Below, piece by piece: positions 22,553-32,599 of a stretch of 64,000 nucleotides of DNA. The stretch is taken from positions 46,949 through 110,948 of the forward strand of contig JAMZAV010005120.1 of NCBI GenBank assembly GCA_024449915.1. The letters are read 5' to 3'. The stretch is from Sweltsa coloradensis. Taxonomy: Eukaryota; Arthropoda; Insecta; Plecoptera; Chloroperlidae. Positions within the stretch are counted from its first letter, which is position 1; every line of letters starts with the position of its first letter. Position numbers and translations under genes: made by a program. The notes below the pieces were generated by a model. That model did no database searches. It was not told where the DNA came from and was given only the letters and a program-made list of their open reading frames with translations.

Positions 22553-22855
22553 ACATCTGGGATACGAACTTCTCTAGGTTTGCGTATACACGTCTTCTGC
22601 TATGGTGTTGCTTTGCCCTAGTGACGAGAAGTCAGATTGAAACTGAGTACTTTTTTCAAGCAGAGCGAGTGGTCTAATTTTTCACTTCTTCGAAAAGGCT
22701 GCTGCGTAGTCGCCCACTGTAAATGGAATGCAGGGATTGCCTTGGAAAACATATGCCCTAATTTGTCGTGTTAGCCGGAGATTTTAAATTTTTTAGACAT
22801 TTTATTAGACATTTTAAAGAGCCTTATTATTTGGGCTATTACAAAAAATACACGG

Positions 22856-24050
22856 CCGTCTTACGAGTGATATTCTTTTTTCTGGTACATTAAACTATAA
22901 AATGCCGTTGGTTTCAGCTATGTACTACCTTATGAGGGAAAATTGGACCTTTTGGGCCCATTGTTTTGGGGGGGGGGGGGCTGCATGGCACAATGCCGCT
23001 AAGTATGCTAAAATATCTTATGTGTGCGTGTTATCGTACAAATACAATGAAAACTGGCCTATTTGAGTAAGTATTGGAACCATATCATAGGTTTTTTTTC
23101 ACTTTTTTGAAAACTCATTTGGGGGGGGGGCGTGTCTGGCGGGCAAACGCCCCAACGCAGCCCGTCTTAGGAGTGATATTCTTTTTTCTAATAAATTTAA
23201 CTATATAATGCTGTTGGTTGTATCCCGCAATGTAGGCTACCTTATGAGGGGAGATTTGACCTTTTTGGGGCCCACTTGGGGGGGTACCTTCAAGGCACAA
23301 TGCCCCCAAAAATGCTAAAATATATTTTGTGTGTGCGTTCACGCATAAATCCGATGAAAACTGACCTAATTCAGTAAGTATTGGAACGAAAACATAGTTT
23401 TTTCACTTTTTTGAAAACTCATTTTGGGGGGCGTCTGGCGGGCAAACGCCTCAACGCAGCCCGTCTTACGAGTGATATTCTTTTTTCTGGTACCCTAAAC
23501 TAAAAAATGCCGTTGGTTCCAGCCATCATGTACCTTATGAGGGGAGATTTGACCATTTTTGGGCCCACTATGGAGGGGTACCTTCAAGGCATAATGCCCC
23601 AAAAAATGCAAAAATATCTTATGTGTGCGCGTTCTCGCATAAATCCGATGAAAATGGACCTAATTCAGTAAGTATTGGAACGAAAACATAGTTTTTTCAC
23701 TTTTTGAAAACTCTTTTGGGGGTGTTTGGGGGCGTCTGGCGGGCAAACGCCCCAACGCAGCCCGTCTTACGAGTGATATTCTTTTTTCTGGTACCCTAAA
23801 CTATAAAATACGGTTGGTTCCAGCCATGTACCTTATGAGGGGAGATTTGACCTTTTGGGGCCCACTTTGGGGGCCGTCTGGCGGGTCAAAGCCCCAACGC
23901 AGCCCGTCTTACTATGCGGTTTGTTCATATACTTACTTTTGCGGTGGATTTGGCGTTGAGACCTGCCATGTACCTTATGAGGGGAGACTCGGCCTTTTTT
24001 GGCCTTTTTTGGGCCCCTCTGTGGGCCCCCCAACGTTGACGAGAAAGACG
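22856..24050. repeat. ~300-bp tandem satellite, about four units
   Basis: The phrase CCGTCTTACGAGTGATATTC recurs at about 22857, 23162, 23461 and 23763. A truncated unit starts near 23905. Spacings are 305, 299, 302 and 142 bases. Each unit includes TACCTTATGAGGGGAGATTTG, runs of G, and GTCTGGCGGGCAAACGCC. The later units grade into a shorter derived form. Open frames in it follow the repeat period and are not genes. Confidence 0.9.
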
Positions 24051-24266
24051 CGCCTTTTTGAAAATGACTCGTATTTGCGGTCCTATTCCAATGGTCAAAC
24101 CAAATGTTCCTTTTGAGGGGAGACTTTATGTTGCGAGCTCTCCGTCTATAGTTTTTTGTATGGCAAACGGCGGAGCGAAATCTTCATTTTTCCAACCTCG
24201 ATCCAACGTCGGGACGACGGTGGCGTCCTCCCTGAAATCAAACGTTGTGCGCCATACCAAAACCGT

Positions 24267-24520
24267 CGTTGGGTCTACGTCGGATTTTAGGCGGTAACCA
24301 ACTATTCACAGTAGGTGGTAGAGGGTAGTTTATCGGCGTTGGGCCAACGTCGGATATGAAGCGGTAACCACCTTTTTACGAAGGTGGTACAGAGTAGTTT
24401 AACAGCGTTGGGCCAACGTTGGTTATAAGCCAGTAACCACCTCTTCACAGTGACTGGGTGGTAGAGAGCAGTTTATCGGCGTCGGGTCAACGTCGGATTA
24501 TAGGCGGTAACCAATTATAT
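24267..24520. repeat. ~70-bp minisatellite, four units
   Basis: The words CGTTGGGCCAACGTCGGAT and GGCGGTAACCACC recur at about 24267, 24337, 24406 and 24480. A conserved TAGTTTATCGGC precedes the later units. It directly follows the 300-bp satellite. Confidence 0.85.
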
Positions 24521-24827
24521 AAATGTAGGATTGTAAGTTCTTCCTGCAAACACGGATAATGTAAGCGAGTACCTGACATTCTCAACTCTCAATAACCCAT
24601 TTTGAAGATTTGGTTACCCACTAATAATTGCTTTATTTTCACATAAAATGTACATGTATATACATGGTATATATTTTTAAATACCCATAGGCACGGTGCT
24701 GTACCTGTTTTAGTAGGGTTTATGGAAAGAATCTAAAATGAATTAAATAACACAATAAGATAAGAAATTAGATATAAATATATACATATAAAGGTCTACA
24801 CAAAAGTCTACATTAGGCATATATTAA

Positions 24828-25608
24828 CTAGGAAAACGCTAAAGTCCCGCCGCGTTGATGGATGAGCTTTTTAAAAATTTTAGTTTGCATGGGATATCTT
24901 TACTTTTGCAAGTTCTTTGTTTTGCTGCCTACGCATTGTAGCTGATTGTTGTCAAGTTTCTTTTGTTACTGTCAATTGGTATTATTTACCGTAAAAAACT
25001 TATATTAAAAGCTTTATTTCTATAGATTCTGGCTAACTATTTAAACTTTTTCTTTTAAAAGGTACTACATCACCATAACCTTAATGTCCATGTATAATAT
25101 GAACGTTGTAGCCCCACCAGTTTGGTCAGAATTGGCCCAATATGGCACGAAAATATCGCACAAAAAATCAAAAAACTTATATTAAAAGCTTTATTTCTAT
25201 GGATTCTGGCTAACTTTTTCAACTTTTTCTTTCAAAAGGTACTACATCACCATAACCTTAATGTCCATGTATAATATGAACGTTGTAGCTCCACCCGTTT
25301 GGTCAGAATTGGCCCAAATGTCACGAAAATATCGCACCAAAAATCGAAAAAAATCGTAAAAGTACGATATTCATGAGAAATATTTCTTCAAATGTACCCA
25401 AAAACAATACACCTCTAAGTTCAGAGATTTCGAAGGTCCTGTCAAATTTTCGTCAAGATCGGATATGCCGTTTGCCTGGTAGAGAGTTAACAAACAGACA
25501 AAAAAAACAAAAAAAAAACCAAAAAAACAAAAAAAAAAAAAAAAAACACCCGAGCTAAATTTTTTGGGGGTCAGTGAAATTGAAGTCTTCGCTTCGCTCA
25601 TCCAACAA
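24828..25608 (-). mobile_element. Helentron-like non-autonomous element (copy H3)
   Basis: In reverse complement it starts TTGTTGGATGAGCGAAGCGA and ends AGCGTTTTCCTAG, followed by T. GCTCATCCATCAACGCGGCG precedes the end, as in copy H1. A unit of about 180 bp (containing GTACTACATCACCATAACCT) is tandemly duplicated at 24990-25165 and 25172-25345. There is an A-rich run at 25500-25548. Its interior matches H1, which shows they are one family. Confidence 0.65.
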
Positions 25609-25968
25609 TTTTTTGTCATCTGACTAAACATGACTAAACTGTCATAGGCCATGTGTAAACTTAATGCATTTGACACAACACAACAGAATAAACACAAATT
25701 GTACATGTTATAATACATGCAGCATTATAATAACATAAATCAGATGACTAAGATAACAATGTGGGATAAATTATCCCACTAATATCCTACGTTGACGATA
25801 CGCTGCATGAAACTGCAACTGCCATAGATACATATGGAGGGAAGATATTATCATCGCCGTGTTAAAATTTCAGTAGATAATAATTAGAATTTTAACTCTA
25901 GTACAACTTCTCAACGCATCCGCCTTATATCTAGCAGCAATTTGGAAAACAACAGTACTATATTAGAA

Positions 25969-26457
25969 CCAACCAAATACAAAAATTTGTAAAAAAAAAC
26001 GGCAGCCAAGCTCTCCTTCAAAAGTCTTCGGCTGTGAATGCTGTGAGATATAGAAGTTGAGCCAAGCTTTTTATTCTTTCTCCCTAGTTTCGCTTTTAAA
26101 ATAAGTAAGATCATTTCGCCTGTTGACGAGCGCCAAGCCAACGATTTTTGTGGTAAAAAAAGTAAAATTTTTAAACTCGAAATCATAAAAAAAATTCTTG
26201 GCCATGAACCAAATTCAATGGCCAAGCCATTTTTTTTATGATTTCGAGTTTAAAAATTTTACTTTTTTACCACAAAAATCGTTGGCTTGGCGCTCGTCAA
26301 CAGGCGAAATGATCTTACTTATTTTAAAAGCGAAACTAGGGAGAAAGAATAAAAAGCTTGGCTCAACTTCTATATCTCACAGCATTCACAGCCGAAGACT
26401 TTTGAAGGAGAGCTTGGCTGCCGTTTTTTTTTTTTACAAATTTTTGTATTTGGTTGG
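25969..26457. repeat. Near-perfect 490-bp hairpin (237/240-bp arms, 12-bp spacer)
   Basis: The left arm 25969-26205 and right arm 26218-26457 are reverse complements, differing essentially in the lengths of a few A/T runs. The spacer is GAACCAAATTCA. Because of this, the same ~95-residue frame is read from both strands. The ends are CCAACCAAATAC...GTATTTGGTTGG. The near-identity implies recent origin or ongoing conversion. It could be a foldback MITE or a hairpin-RNA locus. Confidence 0.92.
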
Positions 26458-26569
26458 ATATTACATCTTTTTGTTGTTCGTTCGCTATCAAGGTGTGAAT
26501 GATTAAATTTGTTGAGTTCAAAGTTGTTTTTTTACATTTTTGGGCCCACGGTCCCCCCAAAGATACCCC

Positions 26570-26960
26570 TTAAATAAATAAATAAATAAATAAATACATT
26601 TTTATTTACAGACTACCCACTCAGTTATATAACAGATTTTCAGTGGGGACTTTAAATCAAAGCGACCAAGCCAACCCTGCAGGCCCCGACGCAATCGACG
26701 AGTGAGCGATAACCAACCAAAGATCGATATTTTTAATAGGAAATATATCAATCAGTGGTATGGACAGTGCGAACACCCGCGGATCAACGCCAGAATCAAC
26801 AAGGCCGATTCAGAACAACTCTGAAATTTATTATGTGCTTCGTTGCTAGGACGGCTCCAAAGTCAACGTTTACAAACTCCTAAGACAAGAACTGATAGAC
26901 TTAAGTCCAAATCAGAAGTTAAAAAACTTCTGACTTTAGCGCGAATCGAACCCTGGCCCT
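26570..26960 (-). repeat. tRNA-Gly-type SINE (copy 2)
   Basis: It is the reverse-strand counterpart of 17150-17560, running from an AAATA microsatellite tail (26570-26595) through CACTGAAAATC and CGACGAGTGAGCGATAACCA to the tRNA-like head. The head at about 26937-27000 reads, on the minus strand, CTGCTTCCAATGCAGAAGGG and GGTTCGATTCGCGC. The TCC anticodon loop suggests origin from tRNA-Gly. Confidence 0.7.
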
Positions 26961-27320
26961 TCTGCATTGGAAGCAGATACGCTAACAACAAGACCAACGC
27001 ACTAGCATAAGCACTAGATATTTATAATCGTTAAGAGCATGTTTAATTTCAAGCTTGTATACAAATTACTACGCATGAGTAATTACGCGTTTTTATTTTG
27101 CTAGGACGGCACCAAAGTCACCGTTTACAAACTCCTAAGACAAGAACTGATAGACTTAAGTCCAAATCAGAAGTTAAAAAACTTCTGTCTGTAGCGGGAA
27201 TCGAACCCTGGCCCTTCTGCATTGGAAGCAGATACGCTAACAACAAGACCAACGCACTAGCATAAGCACTTGATATTTATAATGGTTAAGAGCATGTTTA
27301 ATTTCAAGCTTGTACAAATT
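26855..27320 (-). repeat. Tandem duplication of the SINE head region (~257-bp unit)
   Basis: GCTAGGACGGCTCCAAAGTC at about 26847 recurs at about 27101 with the whole following block. The block includes the inverted TCAGAAGTTAAAAAACTTCT, the tRNA-Gly-like segment and TTTCAAGCTTGTACAAATTA. The second tRNA-like head (27194-27262) has an intact-looking B box, GGTTCGATTCCCGC, on the minus strand. A third partial piece is at 27718-27800. These are SINE heads; acceptor stems do not pair well enough for a tRNA gene. Confidence 0.75.
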
Positions 27321-27342
27321 ACTACGCCTGATGAGTAATTAC

Positions 27343-27930
27343 GCGTTTTGATTTTGATTTTGATTTTGATTTTCCCCGGTCCCAATTGCCCGGTTTTTGT
27401 TATATGAGGTACATCTGAGTGTGGCCCAAGTTTCAAAGTTCTAAGATGAACCGTTTTCTCGGTATAGCGTATTATTCATAAGAGTACGGAATTACCTACT
27501 TTTGATAATTTTGGTTTTTTTCCGGTACCCGTTAACCAATTTTGCTTTCCATATTCAAAAGTGATAAAGAATGAGAGATATCAAAATGTATTCCACGTTT
27601 GAAACATCTCAGTTGTAGCGTTTTCTTTGAATGATTCATTTCTTAAAGTTCAGATATGTTTTTTGTCATTTTTGGGCCCATGGTCATCCCAAATTTAGCC
27701 CCTTGTGTTTTGGACGCAAGATATTTATAATGGTTAATAGCATGTTAAATTTCAAGGTTGTACAAATTACCACGCCTTGGTAATTACGCGTTTTGATTAT
27801 CATCCAAATTTGGATTTTCTCCGGTCCCTGTTACCCGATTTTGCTTTGAAAGCAAAAGGCACTGCGTCTGAAATACACCTAAGTGTGGTCCAAGTTTCGT
27901 AGTTCTAAGATTTACCGTTTTCTCTGTAGG
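27343..27930. repeat. GATTTT microsatellite and degenerate direct repeats
   Basis: GATTTT is repeated about five times at 27343-27372. Afterwards the phrases CCGGTCCC...CCCGATTTTG and CCAAGTTTCxxAGTTCTAAGA recur at 27376-27460, 27515-27545 and 27820-27925 as diverged direct copies. There are no genes. Confidence 0.6.
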
Positions 27931-27954
27931 CTAAAGAAATCTCCGCGGAGAACT

Positions 27955-27998
27955 CCTAGCCAGCCAGCCACCCACCCACCCAACCACCAGCCAGCCTT
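27955..27998. repeat. CAGC/CACC-rich microsatellite
   Basis: CCAGCCAGCCACCCACCCAC and similar four-base units make up a short C-rich tract. Confidence 0.8.
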
Positions 27999-28289
27999 AA
28001 GGAATTTGACGATGTTGAGAGCCTTTTTTAACACAGAACGAGTTGTCGGATCGGGTTGATTTTTTTTTGGTATGTCATGGACCACATACCAGGTCATATA
28101 CCGAGTTTCAAGATTGTAACTCTTTCGGGGCGGCGTGTGCAGATAGCTGAAAACCCCCCAACTCTGGTAGCTGTATATAGGGCCGGAGTTCGGTGTCGCC
28201 TAAGCATCGCATCGCTTGTCTGCCGGGCGACGACCGTCGCCCTAGATAGCATTCAGTTGCTATATTATTCGCCATCTCAAGGTCGTCTG

Positions 28290-28404
28290 CGCGTGACGTC
28301 AGTTTCAAAGATGGCGGCCGCCTTGGGTTCACCCCTAGAGGAGGTACAGGCTCACCTACTTCAAGCAGGCCTAGATTCTGTACTGTACCACCGCGAAATA
28401 TGAC
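28290..28404 (+). promoter_or_regulatory. Candidate promoter/first exon: CRE site and ATG in strong context
   Basis: A locally GC-richer patch has a perfect CRE palindrome TGACGTCA at 28294-28301. Ten bases on comes CAAAGATGGCGGCCGCC at 28306-28322, which is a good Kozak start and also a YY1-type core. The ATG at 28311 opens a 30-residue frame (MAAALGSPLEEV...) with a possible donor GAG/GTACAG at 28343/28344. I found no matching downstream exon. It may therefore be a first exon, a 5' UTR-type promoter, or a repeat fragment. Confidence 0.3.
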
Positions 28405-28439
28405 GATTTTGTTAGTTATTTCAATTTAGTGGTAAAGAA

Positions 28440-30640
28440 GAAAGCCTTACCATGCATAGTGGGCAACGCATTGTCAACACTGGTCAGTGAAATATATTTT
28501 TAAACGTGCGTTATTTAATCCTTATTTAGAGTCAGCTCGCTCACTCTCAGCTACAAGAATTGATTTTGAAGGGGGGTTTAAAGCGAGTTACTATTGTTGT
28601 TCATTGATAGGACGACTCAGTATATTTTTTAAAGATTTCATTCCAGTATCAGTAGTCGGTACATAGAAAATTTTGTTCAAATAAAATATTACTTAATGCC
28701 AAATTCTATTACCAACCAATAGCATCAACCTTGATTAGGCAGGAAGTGACGACACAGATAAACTTGCGCGCGCAACCTATTGGCGACTTGTGGAACTAGG
28801 ACCGACGTACCCCGCGATTCGGACAACATTATGAAATTTTACACAAAGTATGCCCGAGTCCTACAGTGTTTACGTTGTTTACCTAGATGAAAACGATGTT
28901 CCAGGGCCAAAATTAGTTCATTATTCAGTAGAACAACATTATAATGAATAGCTAAAGAGATTATTGCAAGACTTTAGAGTTAGACTGTGCCTTATCTTTC
29001 AAAGCACAAGTAGGGTGTGTAAACGGCCGGGCTTTACGTTTTAATTTGTATGTTAAACACAAAGTAAGGCTTCTGTCAAAACAACACTTTATAACAGTGA
29101 AGCCACTAGACTACGAGACTAGGCCTAGGTCCACTATTTAAAATCCAGGGTTTAACCAAAAGGCCTAGGGGATCATGCCTAGGGGTATCTAGGCTAGCCC
29201 CCTACATGAGTTTTGACAGGTAGGCTACTCTTTCAACATAGGCTCTTGGACCTTATCCCACTTGTCCTCAGGGATATATTTTCATAGGCTACACAAAGGC
29301 ATATAGTGCTCCAGACGACTAGTTTCGGCTAGTCCTATAGACTTGTGGGATAGGCCTGTTCATAGACCTTTAGGCTAGAGTCTAGAGGGGTTGGCTCAAG
29401 CCTAGGCCTAGGCCTACGCGCTCAATAGGCCCAATTATTGCTCTGTATTCTGATTTCTGACAATATAACTAGATAAGCCTATGCCTAGGTGCCTTTTTCT
29501 TTGAGTAACTGTTTGGGTCCGGATCTGGAAAATCGTTTGTGAGACCAAGCACCTCCAACGAAGTGTTTGCTGCTGCAAATGTAGGCCTAGGTGTCATTTG
29601 TTACTCTTGTGACGTCCGTGAAATGTTCTCTTCCACAATGCCCTGACCCATGTTTCAACCTTTTCCCAGCCTTCTTAGAGTGGGAAATTTAATAAAATAT
29701 ACTCCAACCATGTCTTCTCTATTAAAATAACGTGAATCACTTCTAGAAATCCCATAACAACAATGTTTTGTCATGGTTTTGTAGTCGGCATTTTGACATC
29801 AACGTGCTTTCAGTCAGCTGTCAAGTGACATACACACTGTGGAACATGTCGAAGAATTTTATTACATATTGTCTTACTAAGCCATAATTTTGATGTTGTC
29901 GTTGTTGTTTCGTATTCTACAAGGTTTAATGAAACTAATGAAGCTAATAAGAATGAATGTATAATTACGGAATAAAAGTAGTTTAAAAACGGGTTATTTT
30001 CCTATGCTATAACATTAAAATAGGAAACGAATGTCCGAATCTGCTGAAGTAGTGCAGCCGGCAACCGCTAGGTAGCGCCAGAGTAGCGCCATTGTCGATT
30101 CTAAATATAGATTCCTGGCTGACGCTATAAAAACCAATGCAATATTATAGCTTCAATGTTTTCTATTCCCTAATAACTTTAATGTTAGTTAGTTAATTCC
30201 AGAAGCTATGCCCCTTTGCCTAAAACGGCACAGCAGAGACCACAAAATAATTATAATCACGTATTTTGGAATCAGTAATCACGGAACAGTCTTCCAAAAA
30301 TAACTAGATTGTTGAACCATGCCTACAAAACAGTGCTGTTTCTGCAGCCATTTGTCATCATTTAAATAAAGCAAAACAGTTCAATCAGCAGCATCGAATT
30401 GCGTACACGCAGTTTGCCTTGTGATATAAAAATAATTCTCTACAGCATCTCTTACGTAGGCCTTTCTCATTTTGAAAAACATAAACTTATATTGCGAGTT
30501 GAGGTACACGATTGAAATAAACAAATAAGAAAATAGTAAAGCAGATCCTTAGGTAATCCTTCCCTAACGTATTATACTCTTACTCACATGTAAATAAATA
30601 TGTTGCAATAATAATTTACAAAATAATTTACAAAAATAAT
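28440..30640. other. Non-coding stretch with many GGCCTA motifs
   Basis: There is no recognisable coding sequence. Between about 29090 and 29600 the palindromic words TAGGCCTA and CCTAGG occur unusually often. The composition is otherwise AT-rich. Confidence 0.45.
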
Positions 30641-30644
30641 AATT

Positions 30645-30785
30645 AATCGCTCACTCGTCGATTGCGTCGGGGCCTACAGGGTTGGCTTGGTCGATTTGAT
30701 TTACTGTCCCTCACTGAAAATCAGTTATACTGAGTGGGTAGACTCTTAATACTATTTATTTATTTATGTTTTTATTTATTTATTC
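30645..30785 (+). repeat. SINE tail module (copy 3)
   Basis: CGCTCACTCGTCGATTGCGT followed by GGGCCTACAGGGTTGGCTTG and CACTGAAAATCAGTTATA repeats the 3' module of the tRNA-Gly-type SINE. It ends in a TTTA-rich microsatellite. The head is missing, so it is truncated. Confidence 0.75.
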
Positions 30786-30789
30786 AGTA

Positions 30790-31500
30790 GATGACTATAA
30801 AGGCTATAACATCATTGAGAATAGAACGTTCTATACTCAATGGCAACATCCTAACTGCAGAGTTACTTGCTTGCTGTACTATATTTCAATAACGCTAGTA
30901 AAAGTCCATGGTCCAGGGCTGATCTTGTTCAAGACATTTTATTTGTGTATTGGTCCATTTAACATTTTTGCTAAGACTGAAACCATATTATCCCAGTTTC
31001 ACTTTCGTGTTGCTCGCACATGTTTTATTGTTTGCTTTTGTTTTAAGATTGATAATATTTATTATATTATTGTGTTTGTGTATTAAGACCAAGATCACAA
31101 TGTCAAAACATAACATGAGCATAAGCCCATTTCGTAAAAAAGATTCTCTAGCGTCATAAATGTGAATAAATGACTAGACTAGGACTGATACCTGACCTTC
31201 ACACTAGAAGGCCACCGTAATTTTTTATATCAATTATGCATATGCTTATTATTTGTTACCATAGTTACAATGGCATGGTATAAATACATAAACATGAAAA
31301 AAACAAAATCCTAAAACAGGCATACGAGTTGAAGAATCGCCAAATTTCCCTATTATAGTTCGGGTTGTAAAGTATTAAGTTTGAAATTATTATGTCTATA
31401 CTTATAGAGTAGTTGATTACCGTTACACATAATGACAGTAAATAGCAATAACACACTTGCTCGGATTACTAGCTTGGATTTGTTTTTACACAACTGATGT
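30790..31500. other. AT-rich stretch, no supported gene
   Basis: Open frames up to 106 codons exist, but they are rich in F, I, L and C with no recognisable motif, as expected from AT-rich non-coding DNA. Confidence 0.4.
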
Positions 31501-31504
31501 AATG

Positions 31505-31547
31505 TTTGAACCACTGCCTCCTAGATGTTCGTCGTGGCTCCTCGTTC
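31505..31547 (+). repeat. Short copy of the GTTCGTCGTGGCTCC repeat
   Basis: ACCACTGCCTCCTAGATGTT and CGTCGTGGCTCC match the reverse complement of 52320-52362, so this is a fragment of the repeat found on both sides of copy H5. Confidence 0.6.
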
Positions 31548-31721
31548 CCTGCCTGTTCACGCAACAAGTTTTGATTGTTGAAGACAATTCGCACTTTTTG
31601 CCCACAGCGCTAGTTACCGTCCCCAAGAGCTGTCTTTTGTTTTCGTTGTTTACATACGATCTGCATACAATTCAAATGTCAACATGCCAGAGTTGAGCTG
31701 TATTTTTCTTCATAATAGGCA

Positions 31722-31815
31722 ATGGTGTGTGCAAGAAGTTGTAAGATACCGGGATGCCATTATCTAAAACAAGTAGGCCTTTCTTTGCATGAACTACCGG
31801 GAAATAAGGAAATTG
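31722..31815 (+). pseudogene. THAP-like zinc finger start, fragment
   Basis: From the ATG at 31722 the frame reads MVCARSCKIPGCHYLKQVG then LSLHELPGNKE. A C-x4-C pair followed by a GLSxHxLP block is the opening of a C2CH THAP domain (DNA-binding, in THAP proteins and P-element transposases). The frame then runs into unrelated sequence (VSPSPPP). The later conserved W, C-x2-H and AVPT-like box are not seen. It may be a truncated exon or transposon remnant, or coincidence. Confidence 0.35.
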
Positions 31816-32049
31816 TGTCACCCAGCCCCCCCCCCAGACTCCCCCTTAGCACGCGCTACTGCTTGATGGAGAGAAATATTGTTTAGCTCGTGGCCTGGTC
31901 AAGACTAGAGCCCGAGTAGGCTACCTAAACCTATTGATTTTTAATATGATTAGGATTAGGAGGCATAGCACAGTATAACCCATCTCTTACAGTAGCGAGA
32001 CTTCAATGCACTGCCTGCAGAGTGATTTGCTGTCGTGGTCGGCTGCGCG

Positions 32050-32418
32050 TACCGCTGCTACACTAGCGCGACCTGGCCAAAGTACGAGTCATTTGAGTGA
32101 ACTAAAAGCATCCGCCATCTAAAAGTCAGTGCTTTACAACATACAAATTGTAGACGGCGGTGGAAAGCGCTATCTTTACCACTCTCCGTGTAGGTAACCT
32201 ACGTAGCGACATGCATAGAGTAGAGTAGAGTAGAGTAGAGTAGAGTAATTTATTCGCTTGACCAATACATAGTATAAGTATACACACATTATCCTCTTGT
32301 GAGAGAGATAGTAGAGTGAAGTGAATAATTCTTAAGATAGAACAAGATAGAACTTCTTGCCGCTACACTAGCGCGACCTGGCCAAAGTACGAGTCATTGA
32401 GTGAACTAAAAGCATCAA
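32050..32418. repeat. 60-bp direct repeats around a TAGAG microsatellite
   Basis: A block containing CGCTACACTAGCGCGACCTG and AAAGTACGAGTCATTTGAGT occurs at about 32055-32112 and again at 32359-32416. Between them TAGAG is repeated about six times (32217-32246). A local duplication or unequal exchange would explain it. Confidence 0.75.
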
Positions 32419-32599
32419 CAAACAATTGACGAATGCCGAAGAATGTGAAGCAGATCATATTTTGCAAGGGCTAGGCCTAGCCTAGGCTATTTAAATTGCA
32501 GTCAAAACAACTGCAAGTATAATTATGGTAATTTTTATATTATGTATCAACCATTATAACCTACATTACTAATACCAGAGTCGACAAAGAAGTTTCCCC

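Noticed and set aside
23115..24116. Open frames rich in G, P and K on either strand
   Set aside because: They follow the 300-bp satellite period and its G runs.
22856..24520. CRISPR-like array
   Set aside because: The repeat units are 70 and 300 bp with no short repeat/unique spacer alternation, and the DNA is eukaryotic.
26198..26506. Two nearly identical ~103-codon frames on opposite strands
   Set aside because: They exist because the locus is a perfect hairpin; no known domain is present.
27194..27262. Possible tRNA-Gly(TCC) gene on the minus strand
   Set aside because: The anticodon arm and B box look good, but the acceptor stem is poor and it lies inside a duplicated SINE unit.
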